Shown here: in pieces, positions 22,025 to 32,969 of the stretch
How the letters are laid out: the number at the start of each line of letters is the position of its first letter
Numbering within the stretch: position 1 is the first letter of the stretch
Assembly: GCF_010093535.1 (NCBI RefSeq)
Contig: NW_022985179.1
Coordinates: 1,210,485 to 1,274,484 of the forward strand
DNA length: 64,000 nucleotides
Source of the DNA: Lindgomyces ingoldianus
Lineage: Eukaryota; Ascomycota; Dothideomycetes; Pleosporales; Lindgomycetaceae
Reading direction: 5' to 3'
Notes under the pieces: generated by a model
Database searches by the model: none
Told to the model about the DNA's origin: nothing
The model's input: the letters and a program-made list of their open reading frames with translations, nothing else
Position numbers and translations under genes: made by a program

Positions 22025-22438
22025 TGTTAGATTAAAACACTGTTTCTAGGCTTCCTAAGATAAATAATAGGTTTAGATATAATGTATGGGATGATGATTG
22101 ATTGTATTGATTATTCAATCCTTTTTCTGCTCTGCTCGTGTTGCTCGGCTTTTGTTTTTCCGGTCCGAGTCCCTCGCGCACTAGCCCTATGCGCGACCAG
22201 CTTGCAACATGCTGCAATTTGCTGCAACATGCTGCAATTTGTTGCAAAATGCTGCAACATGCCGCAATTTGTTGCAAAATGTTGCAAAATGCTGCAATTT
22301 GCTGCAACATGCTGCAAAATGTTGCAAAATGCTGCAATTTGCTGCAACATGCTGCAATTTGCAGCAACATACTGTTCGAGCTTATTGCTCGTACTATGTA
22401 GCAGCTTTCGTCCAGCGTTCCTCCTGTCTTGACAGTAG
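22025..22438 (-). repeat. Solo LTR of Copia K, right end lost in assembly gap
   Basis: Starts TGTTAGATTAAAACAC on the plus strand, the same orientation as K2. It has the K LTR body and 16 decamer units at 22,207-22,366. It stops at GACAGTAG just before the N run; the expected last 16 bp and the second target duplication are hidden. No K internal sequence follows. Confidence 0.88.
22207..22366. repeat. Decamer tandem array, 16 units, in solo LTR
   Basis: Longest array in the window; units are ACATGCTGCA, ATTTGCTGCA and AAATGCTGCA types, some with GTTGCA from C-to-T change. Confidence 0.95.
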
Positions 22439-22453
22439 NNNNNNNNNNNNNNN
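22439..22453. other. Assembly gap, 15 N
   Basis: A run of 15 N at the expected end of the solo LTR. The true distance across it is unknown. Confidence 0.99.
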
Positions 22454-22854
22454 TAACTATAATTTAAACATGTTTTACACAACGCATGCTGGAGCAAACT
22501 GCATGCAAATTAGCATAAAGGTGCACTTACATTAGGTATACATTTTTTTTTAAAAAAGAATATAAGAAACACATAAGGTGACAGAGAAACAGCGTTACTA
22601 GGGTTTATCCGAAGAAATTCTAACTAACTAGCGCGTCTAAAAGAGGAGATTCTGCTCAACTTTTCGTTCTGCAAACCTGAATATAATAAGCAGAGCAAGC
22701 TCTGCTAATAAAAGAACTAAACTAGGTTAAGTTTTTAAATTTTTTAAAATTAATTAACATATTACTTTAAAAAAATTAAGCTTTTTTATATAAAAGTAAA
22801 AACTTTTACTTTACTATTATTAAATAAGAAATAGACTACTTTTTTATGCTAACT
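22454..22854. other. Unassigned sequence, little mutated in its first 230 bp
   Basis: 22,454-22,690 keeps TGA, TCA and CpG and has no copy elsewhere in the window. From about 22,700 it becomes AT-rich again and may be O or an older relic. No ORF or motif recognised. The last five bases, ATTTA at 22,855-22,859, are the N2 target duplication. Confidence 0.45.
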
Positions 22855-22859
22855 ATTTA

Positions 22860-23139
22860 TGTCTGTACGCAGCAGCAGCGTCACGGTCTGGATACGAGCG
22901 ATCGCGCACGAGCAGGACCACGTATCTATGTCACATGATGCTTGTGCGCGAACCTCTGTGCGCAAACATCTAGATATCCCCCTTTTCCTCTGTACAGAGG
23001 AAAGACAAGAGTAATAGAACTAGAAACATGTTGCCCTTACCTTACCTACCTTGTACGCTGTGCACACTGTACACTACTCTTACTTTTGCTACTTAAGTGC
23101 TTATACTATAAGCAGCTAGCTGTTAGAGCTTATTTAACA
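22860..23139 (+). repeat. N2 5' LTR
   Basis: 280 bp, TGTCTGTACG to ATTTAACA. CpG-rich and less mutated than the internal part. Confidence 0.93.
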
Positions 23140-23177
23140 CTAATTAGTAGTTAATTTAATTAACTATAAATTAGCAA

Positions 23178-23540
23178 GAGTAATAACAGAGTACCTACGC
23201 CTTGTAAGGTACTTTGTTTTGTTACCTATTCCTTAGGAAGAGTGACAGCAGAGTACCTACGCCCTATAAGGTACTTTGTTTAGTTACCTATCTCTTAGAA
23301 TAGCAGATTAATCCTTTGCATTATATAGCAAGCTCTGCTACTATACAAAGTAAAGAGGAGATAGTGTAAGACGCACACTAAAGCTACTAAAGCTGCACAA
23401 CCTAGCAGCTAGACAATAGCACATTAATCCTTTACATTATACAGCAAGCTCTGCTACTGTATAAAGTAAAGAGGAGATAGTGCAAGGCGCACACTAAAGC
23501 TATTAAAGCTGCACAACCTAGCAGCTAGACAACAGCAGTA
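23178..23540 (+). repeat. Two tandem duplications in the N2 leader
   Basis: A segment around GTACCTACGC repeats with a 62-bp period (23,191 and 23,253), and the next segment around ATTAATCCTTT repeats with a 116-bp period (23,307 and 23,423). N1 has one copy of each; N5 has both duplicated. Confidence 0.85.
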
Positions 23541-25730
23541 CCTGCGCGATCTACTAGAAAAGTGATTAACTATACTATTATAATAGAATCCTATTAGCAA
23601 CTAACAACTCTGCGTAATAACAGAAAGAACAAGGAATAATTCTTATTATATAAATAACTTACAAAAGACATAGGGATATTAGAGGCAACACTATAAAATA
23701 AGACTAGCCTAGAGTACTAGAATAACAAGATTAATATATTAGAGGCTTTAATAAGCCTATAGACTTAATTATACATAAGTTACATAATTACTAATCTACA
23801 TATAATAACTTAAAAGGGCGCTACTTTTCTAAGTGTGTATATAGAGAATTTTAAAGGATAAACACTACAAGACTTTTTAGCACTTAGCTATGTGTTTAAA
23901 AAGGAGCTTATATAAGTGCTAGAGGACAAAAGAATTACACTACAGCTAGGCACTAAAGGTACCTAAGCCTAGAAGCTATATAATATAGCATAAAAAAAGT
24001 AATTAGACTAGAAAGGCTTTATATGTAACTTTTATTACTATATAAAGCTCTGCATAAAAGCAGATTAAACATAATGCTGCTATTAGCACTAAATGTACTA
24101 GCATTACTTGCTCCTACACCTTAGCTAGCACTACACTAATTACTGTACAAACAATACATGCCACCCTACCTAACGCCTGCTCCACACCCTTAATTGTACA
24201 CACCACCGCCTGCAGTAGTGTATGCACTACTAATACCACCTGCACAATCTATACTACATCACAGCCTGTACAAACTTCTACTCTAGAGGGAAACTGCTAA
24301 AAAAAAACTTCTAGTAGATAAAATTATATAATTCTAAAAAGCATAAAAAAAATAATAACTATATAAGTTAACTATATAACATCTTTATAAATAAAATAAA
24401 GATTTTTATTAATCTATGTTAATAGCTAGATATCTAGAAAACTTAGTACATAGACATCTTTCTAAATATGCTAAAAAGTTAGGCAAATATGTACTATATA
24501 TATAATATAGGCCTTAGACATAACTAGAAGCATTTATACAACACTTTAAGCAGTTACTTTAACACTAATGTAAACTATAGCTAGTACTAGATAGACTAAA
24601 CAACAATAACTTTTACATAATACTAATAAAAAAACTTTAATAAAACTTTATATAAAGTCCTTAAAATAATAATTAATAAGCTTATACTTATATAAAAGGC
24701 ACTAAAAACAAAATTTTAAAAAATTTTCTACTGCACACTGCTATTATATAAGCCTATTAAGAATAACTAGAACTAGAACATGCTATGTTTACTATTAAGC
24801 TTTTATGTAAAGCCTTATTTAGTAACCTATAGGCATTACTTTAAGTTACTATAGACTAAAAGGTAAACTAATACCTCTAGAAACTGCTTAATGTATACTA
24901 CATAAACTGCTAATATAACTCTATATAATAAGAGTTTGTATAATAAGAAGAAAGCTTCTCTCTGTGTAGAAAAAAACAACATAGAAGATCTTTATCTAGG
25001 TTTAGGCTACAATCTAGAGATAACTATACACAGACAAAGAAGTGCTGTGTCTGCTATAAAAAAAATGTTAGTTATTAAACTACTTTTATAATAACTATAC
25101 ATAAGTAAAGAACTAGTATGTTACTTTATATAAAGATTTTTATAATAAAACTTTATTATATAAAGCTATTACCTTATACATCTAAGACTTTAAAGGTTAC
25201 CCTAAGAAAAAAAATAATTTGCATAATATAAAAAAAATAAAATAAAAGGGTAAAGATGCTAAAAAAGCTGTTAACTACTTTACCTCTACTGCCTATCTAT
25301 ACTATGCAATAGAAGAGGACATCTACAGCATTAAACCTAAGAAATATGCTAAGCAGTTTATTCTTAATAACTAATACTATACAGTATACTAAGGTAAACT
25401 ATAGAACATAAGCGCAGTAAAGATCTCTACTATTAGTAAGTTTTAACTTAAGGTGTACATATAAGAGAACTTATGTATAGAAATTAATTAAACACCTAGC
25501 TAAATAGATATTAGCTTTAAAAGCTAGACACTAAAAGAATTAATTAGTACTATACAAATCTAGAACTTAATTAGTCTAGTTACATACTATATTTTAGAGA
25601 CTTTAACACTATTTCTGCTATTACTAGCAGATGCTAACTAACTTAGGGCATACTTTAACAACATTTTAAATATTATTATACATAAAAATAAAACTACTGT
25701 TTTTATTATATAAAAATAAAGACACTTTTT
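23541..25730 (+). pseudogene. N2 leader and Gag-like region
   Basis: The plus strand from about 24,390 gives stop-interrupted text without a motif that I can name. It precedes the pre-integrase segment, where this family encodes Gag and protease. The 24,551-27,638 interval is the part missing from N5. Confidence 0.55.
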
Positions 25731-25739
25731 TTTTAATAT

Positions 25740-26640
25740 TAGTAAGAAAGAATTTATATCTTTTTTTACTAAATTAAAACTCTACTGCCTCTACTACTAA
25801 TTTAGACACCCCTGCACAGAGAGACTTTAAAAGATGCTAACTAGCGCTAGCTATAACATTAATGCTGCAGTACTAGAAGAGATTAAGAAGTTCTGCTACT
25901 TCTGCTAATTATATAACTAGGCTCTATAAAGATTTAAGTTTATAATTAAAAATAACACCTACTTTAACTATAAAGTTATTATTAATGTTATATAAATTAA
26001 TAATAAGAATATCTTATATGTTATTAATATAAACACATTATTTTAGGCTGCTACATTTCTAATATCTATGTCTACACAAGATACCTAAGATGCACTGTGT
26101 AAATGCTAAATTAACACTTATTAAGAACCCTTAGACTATATTATGCATAACTCTAGTATAAACTTTGCTTTAGAGGATTTTTAAGCTTATGCAAAGATTA
26201 TAGAAGCTACATGCAGGCAGATGCCTGTAGAAGCATATTAGGCAGTTAGAAAGGTTAAGCGTGTGCATACACCTCTCTAATAAGTGTTTAACATTCTAAA
26301 GACTAAGCTAGGTAACTGTACAGATAATAAGACTATCCTGCAGATAGCAGTTAAGGCTCTAAACAACACAGCTAGCCTACACAGTCTAGTACCCACGCTG
26401 CTAGTCTTTAGAGCATACCTAAGAATTAACCTAGACTCTCTGCTATTACTAGACATTATTACATAAGTAAGCGCTGTATAAAAAGTAATAAAAATACTTT
26501 AAAAAAACTATGTAAAAGTAAATATTAATTATATAATTAACACTTATAATAGCTTTATAATATATAAAGTTCTTAACTTTTCTCTTAGCTTAAAGATTAT
26601 AGCATAGAAAGAGAAAAAAGGCTAGACTAGCCTATACAAG
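25740..26640 (+). pseudogene. N2 GAG-pre-integrase and integrase region
   Basis: Fragments fit a Copia integrase in order: LHREL near 25,815, a zinc motif part FCYFCQLYNQAL near 25,892-25,930, RFKFIIKNNTYFNYKV, then LYVINVNTLFQAATFL, then NFALEDFQAYAKII near 26,160-26,200 and ARKxKRVHTPL. At 26,284-26,466 a 60-codon stretch stays open (LQIAVKALNNTA, LVPTLLVFRAYLRI), matching the conserved part just after the integrase core. That short ORF is a surviving piece of the polyprotein, not a gene of its own. The same piece survives in N4 (53,010-53,192). Confidence 0.85.
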
Positions 26641-27149
26641 ATTAAGAGCATTAAAAAAAAAGATGTTATTATTAAAAAAAAATAGCCTACTAAAGCTCTA
26701 ATATACACAAGTTAAACTGTACTATAAAGAAAAAAAAAGACAACTTACCTATAATAAATAACTTAAATAAATTAATCTTTATATAAAGAGATCTTCTAAA
26801 GAAAAGAAAGAAAGAACAGCTTTATAAAAATATTATAAAGGCAGAACTAAAGCCTACTATAGACTAAGCCCCTTAGGATAGCAATGCTGCACTAGTGTAA
26901 AAGGAAGATATAAATACTAGAAGAAGTAAAAAGCAAAGAAAACCTATATAAAGTCTAGACTAGGTATTTCTAACCTAGAAAAAAAAATAATTAGGCCTTA
27001 TTTATTAAGCTTTATATAGACAGTGTAATTACTACACCTAAAAAACTATTTAAGAAATTAGACTGCATAGAGATAAACACTCTAATTACTAATAGCACTT
27101 TTAAAGTTATAGCGTATAACTTAATAAAGCATAAAGGTTAGATTTTTAA

Positions 27150-27835
27150 CTTCTGCTTTATATAAAAAGTAAAAGGCAAAACAACTTAACTATATAAGAA
27201 ATCCTGCCTAGTGTTTGCTAGCTACTTAAATAAAAAAAAGGGAGAAATCCTTACTTAGTTACTAACTATTTAAAGAATAAGCTAGAGACTACTTTTAGCT
27301 ATAAAAGCAAGCCTAAGAGCTATGTACAGAATGCATTTTAAACTGCGTAATATTATATAAGTATACATTTAATTAATAGATAAGCTTATGCGCACACTAT
27401 ACATAAAGCTACTAAAGAAGATGCGCTAGAGCTTTCTACTAAATATAATACTCTAGGTTGTATAACTCTTGTATAGAGCTACTAAATTAGGACTGTATTA
27501 GTTTAAGACATACTATAACTACTATAAAAAAAAGCTACACATGCACATCTTTTTATATAACCCCTGCCTTTTAATTACTAATAAAGGAGAGCACACTTTT
27601 AGTATTACTAGCTTATAGATAAATAACACTTTAAGTATTATAATAAAGAATTTTACATAAAGAGAAAAGAAAAAACTATAAAAAGTAAAGTTTTATATAA
27701 AAAGTAAAACTATTCTAGTAAAAAAGCAACTTATTAAGTTTAATAGGAAAAGAATTAAACTTACATATAACATAGTAGTTTTTACTTAAAAAAGATAAGT
27801 AAGCTACCTTTATATAATTAACTTAAAGGACAAAA
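27150..27835 (+). pseudogene. N2 reverse transcriptase region
   Basis: Reads in order: IIQVYIQLI near 27,350, an LYRATKLG stretch near 27,470, YYNYYKKKLHMHIF near 27,510-27,555, NPCLLITNK, then the polymerase box as SLxINNTL near 27,610-27,635, where the family has QTDDTL. Both aspartates are Asn (27,622-27,627). Stops are frequent. 26,641-27,149 links integrase and polymerase and carries no domain that I can name. Confidence 0.82.
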
Positions 27836-27858
27836 ATGCTGCATAATAATATGTTAAG

Positions 27859-28133
27859 TGTGACAGTCCTACGCAGAGAGCTCTGTCGCGCGTCACATGA
27901 CGAGCTGCCCGTGCAGCCAATCAGGATATAGGGGGTGCGACTGGCGCAACGCTATTGGTTCGCTTAGCGCTAGCGTCCTTGCTAGCGCCTCAGCGCCGCG
28001 AGCACTTCTTCTGCAGAGCTGCCCTTAAAGCTCCCCTTCTCCTCTCTATCTTAATGTAGCTGAAATAGAGCCGACCTACTCTGCCTTGCTTCCCCAGCTC
28101 TATACAGTAGTAGAGACAGTGCTTGTCATCACA
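27859..28133 (+). repeat. Solo LTR of Gypsy S in N2
   Basis: 275 bp from TGTGACAGTCC to TGTCATCACA, in the opposite orientation to the S element at 2,728. TTAAG duplications at 27,854-27,858 and 28,134-28,138; N4 is uninterrupted at the matching site. GC-rich and almost unmutated, while the N2 DNA on both sides is saturated. Confidence 0.95.
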
Positions 28134-28138
28134 TTAAG

Positions 28139-28870
28139 TAATATATAAAAGAGGCATATATTATATTTATATGTTAACTAAAGGCAGCATTTAACCTATC
28201 TATTACTGCATAAACTATAAACCTTTTATATAATAACATTAACACACTTAATGTATAAATCTAATAGTAGATAGATAATAGTAAGCGCAGTCTTACTTTT
28301 CTACTATTATAGCTTAATTACGCAAAGCTGTTTATCTTTATAAATAAATTATTTACTAATAATAAGAACCTTAGCTTATAGCTAGAATTTTTAATTATAT
28401 TAAGTAATAAAAACTATATAAAGTAAAGCAACTACTTTAAAATACTAGGTAATATTATATACTAGAATTCTACTAAGTGTAAAAGAGTAACTAGGAGTGT
28501 TCTTACTAGTAAACTATATAAAATAGTTAAAAAGTTTAATAATATAATTATACTTAGTACAACTTTATAGTAAATTATATAAACACTTAAACTGCTACTA
28601 ATTCTAGTAGTAATTTACATAGATTTAAAGTCTTTATATAATTACCTTATTAAGCTAGGCACTATTAGTAAAAAGTAACTTATAATTAATATTATGTTAC
28701 TCTATAAATTATATAAAAAAAGAGAAATTACTAAGATAAAGTAAATTAATAGGAAAAATAACTTAGTAAATGCATGTATAAAGAAAACACTAAACTAGGC
28801 TTTTTAATTATTAGTTCTAACTAACTACCTCTCTGTTTAGATAGAAGCATTTGTGGACTAGCTAGATCCT
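28139..28870 (+). pseudogene. N2 RNase H region
   Basis: Collinear with N4 from about 54,590, where the text is clearer: FINRLFANNKNLSLQL, then KCKKVTKSVFTSKLYR and IKLGTTSKK. These fit the RNase H of the same Copia-related family (KCKRVTRS and SELY motifs). Broken by stops. Confidence 0.8.
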
Positions 28871-29236
28871 GTACGCAAAGATGCCTTAGACTAACTAGAC
28901 TAATAATGCTTTTATATAAGGCTTATTTTTCTTTATTTATTTATTTGTATTGTACGCACTTATCTTTCTTATTATAAGGATCTATTACTACTAGCACTGT
29001 ATAAAAAGAGAAAAGAGCTAGGGGATTATACAGCAGAGCTTAGAAAGTAAAGGATAAAAAAGAAAAAAGCTATTTACATAGCATAACTAGCTTATCCTAA
29101 CGCACAGCATTACTAAGGGCAAGTCCTAATAAATAGGGTAGAGTAAAGGCAGAACATAATTAGATAGACCTACACAGACAGAAGGGAGGTAACACGTATA
29201 AAAGGTAACTCTTTAGACAAAAAGAAAAGTTGCTAG
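28871..29236 (+). other. N2 3' untranslated region
   Basis: AT-rich with an AAAAAGAAAAG purine run at about 29,218-29,229, seven bases before the LTR, a possible polypurine tract. N4 has the same run. Confidence 0.65.
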
Positions 29237-29516
29237 TGTCTGTACACAGCAGCAGCGTTACAGTCTAGATACAAGTAATTGCGCACAAGCAGGACCACAT
29301 ATCTATGTTATATAATGCTTGTGCGTGAACCTCTGTGCGTAAACATCTAAATATCCCCCTTTTTCTCTATACAGAGGAAAGATAAGAGTAATAGAACTAG
29401 AAACATGTTGCCCTTACCTTACCTACCTTATACGCTGTGCACACTGTACACCACTCTTACTCTTGCTGCTTAAGTGCTTATACTATAAGCAGCTAGCTGT
29501 TAGAGCCTATTCAACA
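29237..29516 (+). repeat. N2 3' LTR
   Basis: 280 bp, TGTCTGTACAC to ATTCAACA, followed by ATTTA. Confidence 0.93.
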
Positions 29517-29521
29517 ATTTA

Positions 29522-30045
29522 TGTGTTTTAGTAGACTTACTACTATGTACCTAACTTACCTAAGAAGTCTATAATTAAGTATCTTTAGCACACTTTAGTG
29601 CTACTAAGACTTATTAGTTACTGTTCTAAAAGTACTACTAAAAGGGTATAAAGGCTACTTATAAATAATATGTATAGAATTACCTTTTTTATTATAAAGC
29701 TTACTTAAAATAGACCTAAACTCTAGAGTTTATCTACCTCTTTTTAATCTTTAATTAACTAATATAGCACTTATATATTAACTTTAAGAATTTTTTTAAA
29801 GATAAGTCTAGTTATAACTAGATTATAGTTATAATTAATTACATGTCTAAATAAGCTATTTTTATTCTCTACTATAAAATAATTAATACCTAAAAAATAG
29901 CTACTTTATTTATTTAATAAGTGTACTATTTTACCTACACACTTAAAACTATTCTTTTTAACTAAGGACTTTAGTTTATATTTAGTTTTTAGTCTAAATT
30001 TTGTTAAATTTTAAGCATAAAAGTTAAGCTTTTTACTGCTTATTA
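29522..30045 (+). pseudogene. Gypsy O integrase, N-terminal part and core
   Basis: Continues O after N2. The first part fits the integrase zinc-binding leader. From about 29,720 the text VIINYMSKQAIFILYYKI (Q at a TAA) and, near 29,975-30,020, FIFSF*SKFC*IL fit the D-R-L-S-K and S-D-R-G-P-Q-F core segments of Gypsy integrases. It is cut inside the STAY-like segment by the foldback element at 30,046. Confidence 0.78.
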
Positions 30046-31145
30046 ACGTACTTTACAGGCGAGTTGCTTACACACCTAAGTTGCTTACTTTTGCTAAGAC
30101 CCTACTAAACTACCCTTTCTACACTAATGCATTCCCTATAACACTACTTAGACGCGCTAAAAAAATGTTAGATACAGCTTACACTCTAGGCTTTTAAACA
30201 AGACATAAAACTCTTAAAGAAATATGCTATTGCTATGTATAAAGTCTTATAAAAGATAATAAATAACTATAGCACTAGATAACCTTTATAAGCTAATTCT
30301 ACAGCTAAATTACAAAGGCTAGGTAATAAAAAAAAGTAGGTAATTATTAAAACTATACTTAAGCTATATGCGTAAGAAATTTCCCCTTAGATAGCATTTA
30401 TAGCTAATATAGCTAATTCTTTGCGCGCTAAGCATAGTCTAGGCTATATTTGTATAAACTAGCCTAGTATGTTTATAAAGCGTTATTTAAAGCTTAAAGT
30501 AACATTTAAGTGTAAGTACAACTATAAAAGAGCCTTTTATAAAAGTCCTAGAGTAATTTAGAGTAAGTTTAGCCTTATAAAGAATATTAAAGCTAAGTAT
30601 AGCATCTAGGATAATAACATGTACAACTTTAGTAAGATAGAGTTTATAATTAGCTAAATATTTTTTAACTATACTTACACTTAAAACTTTACTTTAAGCT
30701 TTAAATAACACTTTATAAACATACTAGGCTAGTTTATGTAAACATAGCCTAGATTACACTTAGCGTGTAAAGAATTAGCTATATTAGCTATAAATGCTAT
30801 CTAAAAAGAAATTTCTTACGCATATAGCTTAAGTATAGTCTTAATAATTACCTGCTTTTTTTTATTACCTAGCCTTTATAATTTAGCTGTAGAATTAGCT
30901 TATAAAGGTTATCTAGCGCTATAGTTATTTATTATTTTTTATAGAACTTTATATATAGCTATAGCACATTTCTTTAAGAGTTTTATGTTTTATTTAAAAG
31001 CCTAAAGTGTAAGCTATATCTAACATTATTTTAGCACATCTAAGTAGTGTTGTAGGGAATGTATTAGTGTAAAAAAAGTAGTTTAGTAGAGTCTTAGCAA
31101 AAGTAAGTAACTTAGGTGTGTAAGCAACTCGCCTGTAAAGTACGT
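30046..31145. mobile_element. Foldback element A, 1,100 bp, from a Fot1-like transposon
   Basis: Starts ACGTACTTTACAGGC and ends GCCTGTAAAGTACGT, flanked by TA (30,044-30,045 and 31,146-31,147). Two arms of about 473 bp (30,046-30,518 and 30,673-31,145) are inverted copies, both matching the left end of the Fot1-like element at 58,776. The 154-bp centre continues the same left-end sequence. It encodes no protein that I can see and would need a transposase in trans. Near-identical in plan to B and D. Confidence 0.93.
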
Positions 31146-31147
31146 TA

Positions 31148-31867
31148 TAAGAAAATAAATAGCTAAATAAAGATTATAAATAAGTATATTAATTAAAGAC
31201 TAAGGCTTTTTATATTTTTTTACTAAAATAACTAGAGTTTCTTACTACTTTTAATTAATTAAGCTTAGATAACTTTGCCTTATGTAATAATTAAAATGTT
31301 TTTGTATTAAGTCTTATATAAGTCTAAACTATGTTAAAGCTAGGACTAGAAACATTCTACAGAACCTATTACAGCTATAGACAAGCTAAATTATAAGGAT
31401 GCCCTAGCATTAGTAGCCTACATGCATGCAGCCTAGGGGTTAGCTAAGACCTATATAGAAAAGGCTTAGAATTAGATGTAAACTATAGTTAACTACTACT
31501 ACTAGCTAGTTAACTAAAAGGTTAGTAATATAGTCTACCTAAACACTAAGAACTTAGCTGTTTAAAAACTTAGCTAAAAACTATTTAAATAATAAAAAGG
31601 CTTTTTTAAAGTACTTAAATAAGTTAAAAACTTATACTACCTAAAGCTACTTTTAAAGTTAAAAATACATAACATCTTTACACTAAATGTACTTTATAAA
31701 GACCTTTAAAATCTACTTTTAGAATAAGAACTTTTAAAACCCTCTAAAATTACTATTAATAAAGTAAAGAAGTAGAAAGTAAAGGAAATACTTACTAGTA
31801 AGCTCTACTAAAAAACACTTAAGTACTAAGTAAAATAAGTAGAACATAACTCTAATTTAGTTTAGTA
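31148..31867 (+). pseudogene. Gypsy O integrase C-terminal part
   Basis: The plus strand reads KHSTEPITAIDKLNYKDAL near 31,345-31,400, MHAAQGLAKTYIEKAQ near 31,420-31,470, then VYLNTKNLAVQKL near 31,535-31,580 and KIHNIFTLNVLYKDL near 31,665-31,710, with few stops. This is the Gypsy integrase tail leading to a chromodomain-like ending (SKLYQKTLKYQVKQVEHN near 31,800-31,855). It is cut by element B at 31,868. Confidence 0.85.
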
Positions 31868-32967
31868 ACGTACTTTACAGGCAAGTTGCTCACACACCTA
31901 AGTTGCTTACTTTTGCTAAGACCCTACTAAACTACTTTTTTTACACTAATGCATTCCCTACAACACTACTTAGACGTGCTAAAAGAATGTTAGATACAGC
32001 TTACACTCTAAGCTTTTAAACAAGACATAAAACTTTTAAAGAAATATGCTATAGCTATATATAAAGTTCTATAAAAGATAATAAATAACTATAGCACTAG
32101 ACAACTTTTACAAGCTAATTCTACAGCTAAATTATAAAGGCTAGGTAATAAAAAAAAGTAGGTAATTATTAAGACTATACTTAAGCTATATGCGTAAGGA
32201 ATTTCCTCTTAGATAGCATTTATAGCTAATATAGCTAATTCTTTACGCGCTAAGCGTAATCTAGGCTATGTTTGCATAAACTAGCCTAGTATGTTTGTAA
32301 AGTGTTATTTAGAGCTTAAAGTAATGTTTAAGTGTAAGTATAACTATAAAAAAGCTTTTTATAAGAGTTCTAGAGTAATTTAGAGCAGGTTTAGCCTTAT
32401 AAAGAATATTAAAGCTAAGTATAGCATCTAGGATAATAACATGTATAACTTTAGTAAGATAGGGTTTATAATTAGCTAAATATTTCTTAACTATACTTAC
32501 ACTTAAAACTTTACTTTAAGCTCTAAATAACGCTTTACAAACATACTAGGCTAGTTTATGCAAACATAGCCTAGATTACGCTTAGCGCGCAAAGAATTAG
32601 CTATATTAGCTATAAATGCTATCTAAGGGGAAATTCCTTGCGCATATAGCTTAAGTATAGTCTTAACAATTACCTGCTTCTTTTTATTACCTAGCTTTTA
32701 TAATTTAGCTGTAGAATTAGCTTGTAAAGGTTATCTAGTGCTATAGTTATTTATTGTCTTTTACAGAACTCTGCATATAGCTATAGCACATTTTTTTAAA
32801 AGTTTTATATCTTATTTAAAAGCTTAGAGTGTAAGCTGTATCTAACATTCTTTTAGCGCGTCTAAGTAGTGTTGTGGGGAATGCATTAGTGTAGAAAGAG
32901 TAGTTTAGTAGGGTCTTAGTAAAAGTAAGCAACTTAGGTGTGTAAGCAACTTGCCTGTGAAGTATGT
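31868..32967. mobile_element. Foldback element B, 1,100 bp
   Basis: Exactly 1,100 bp between TA at 31,866-31,867 and 32,968-32,969. Arms 31,868-32,340 and 32,495-32,967. It differs from A by scattered transitions. Inserted in the O chromodomain region. Confidence 0.93.
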
Positions 32968-32969
32968 TA

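Larger units (their letters stand above)
22860..29516 (+). mobile_element. N2, Copia-like LTR retrotransposon, nearly complete
   Basis: LTRs of 280 bp at both ends and ATTTA duplications at 22,855-22,859 and 29,517-29,521. It carries one solo LTR of Gypsy S (27,859-28,133). The best reference copy for the N family: it is uninterrupted at the points where N1 is broken by S, K1, O, the DNA transposon, K2, P and the last transposon. Domain order is Gag-like, GAG-pre-integrase, integrase, reverse transcriptase (RVT_2 type), RNase H, as in the fungal Copia-related elements with a Q-T-D-D polymerase box. Confidence 0.93.

Noticed and set aside
22207..22366. Decamer array considered as a CRISPR or classical satellite
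   Set aside because: Units are only 10 bp, contiguous and without spacers; the host is a fungus and the array is a part of an LTR.
26284..26466. 60-codon ORF (and its counterpart at 53,010-53,192) as an independent small gene
   Set aside because: It matches the conserved part after the integrase core and is collinear with flanking polyprotein remnants; the upstream frame is broken only by RIP stops.
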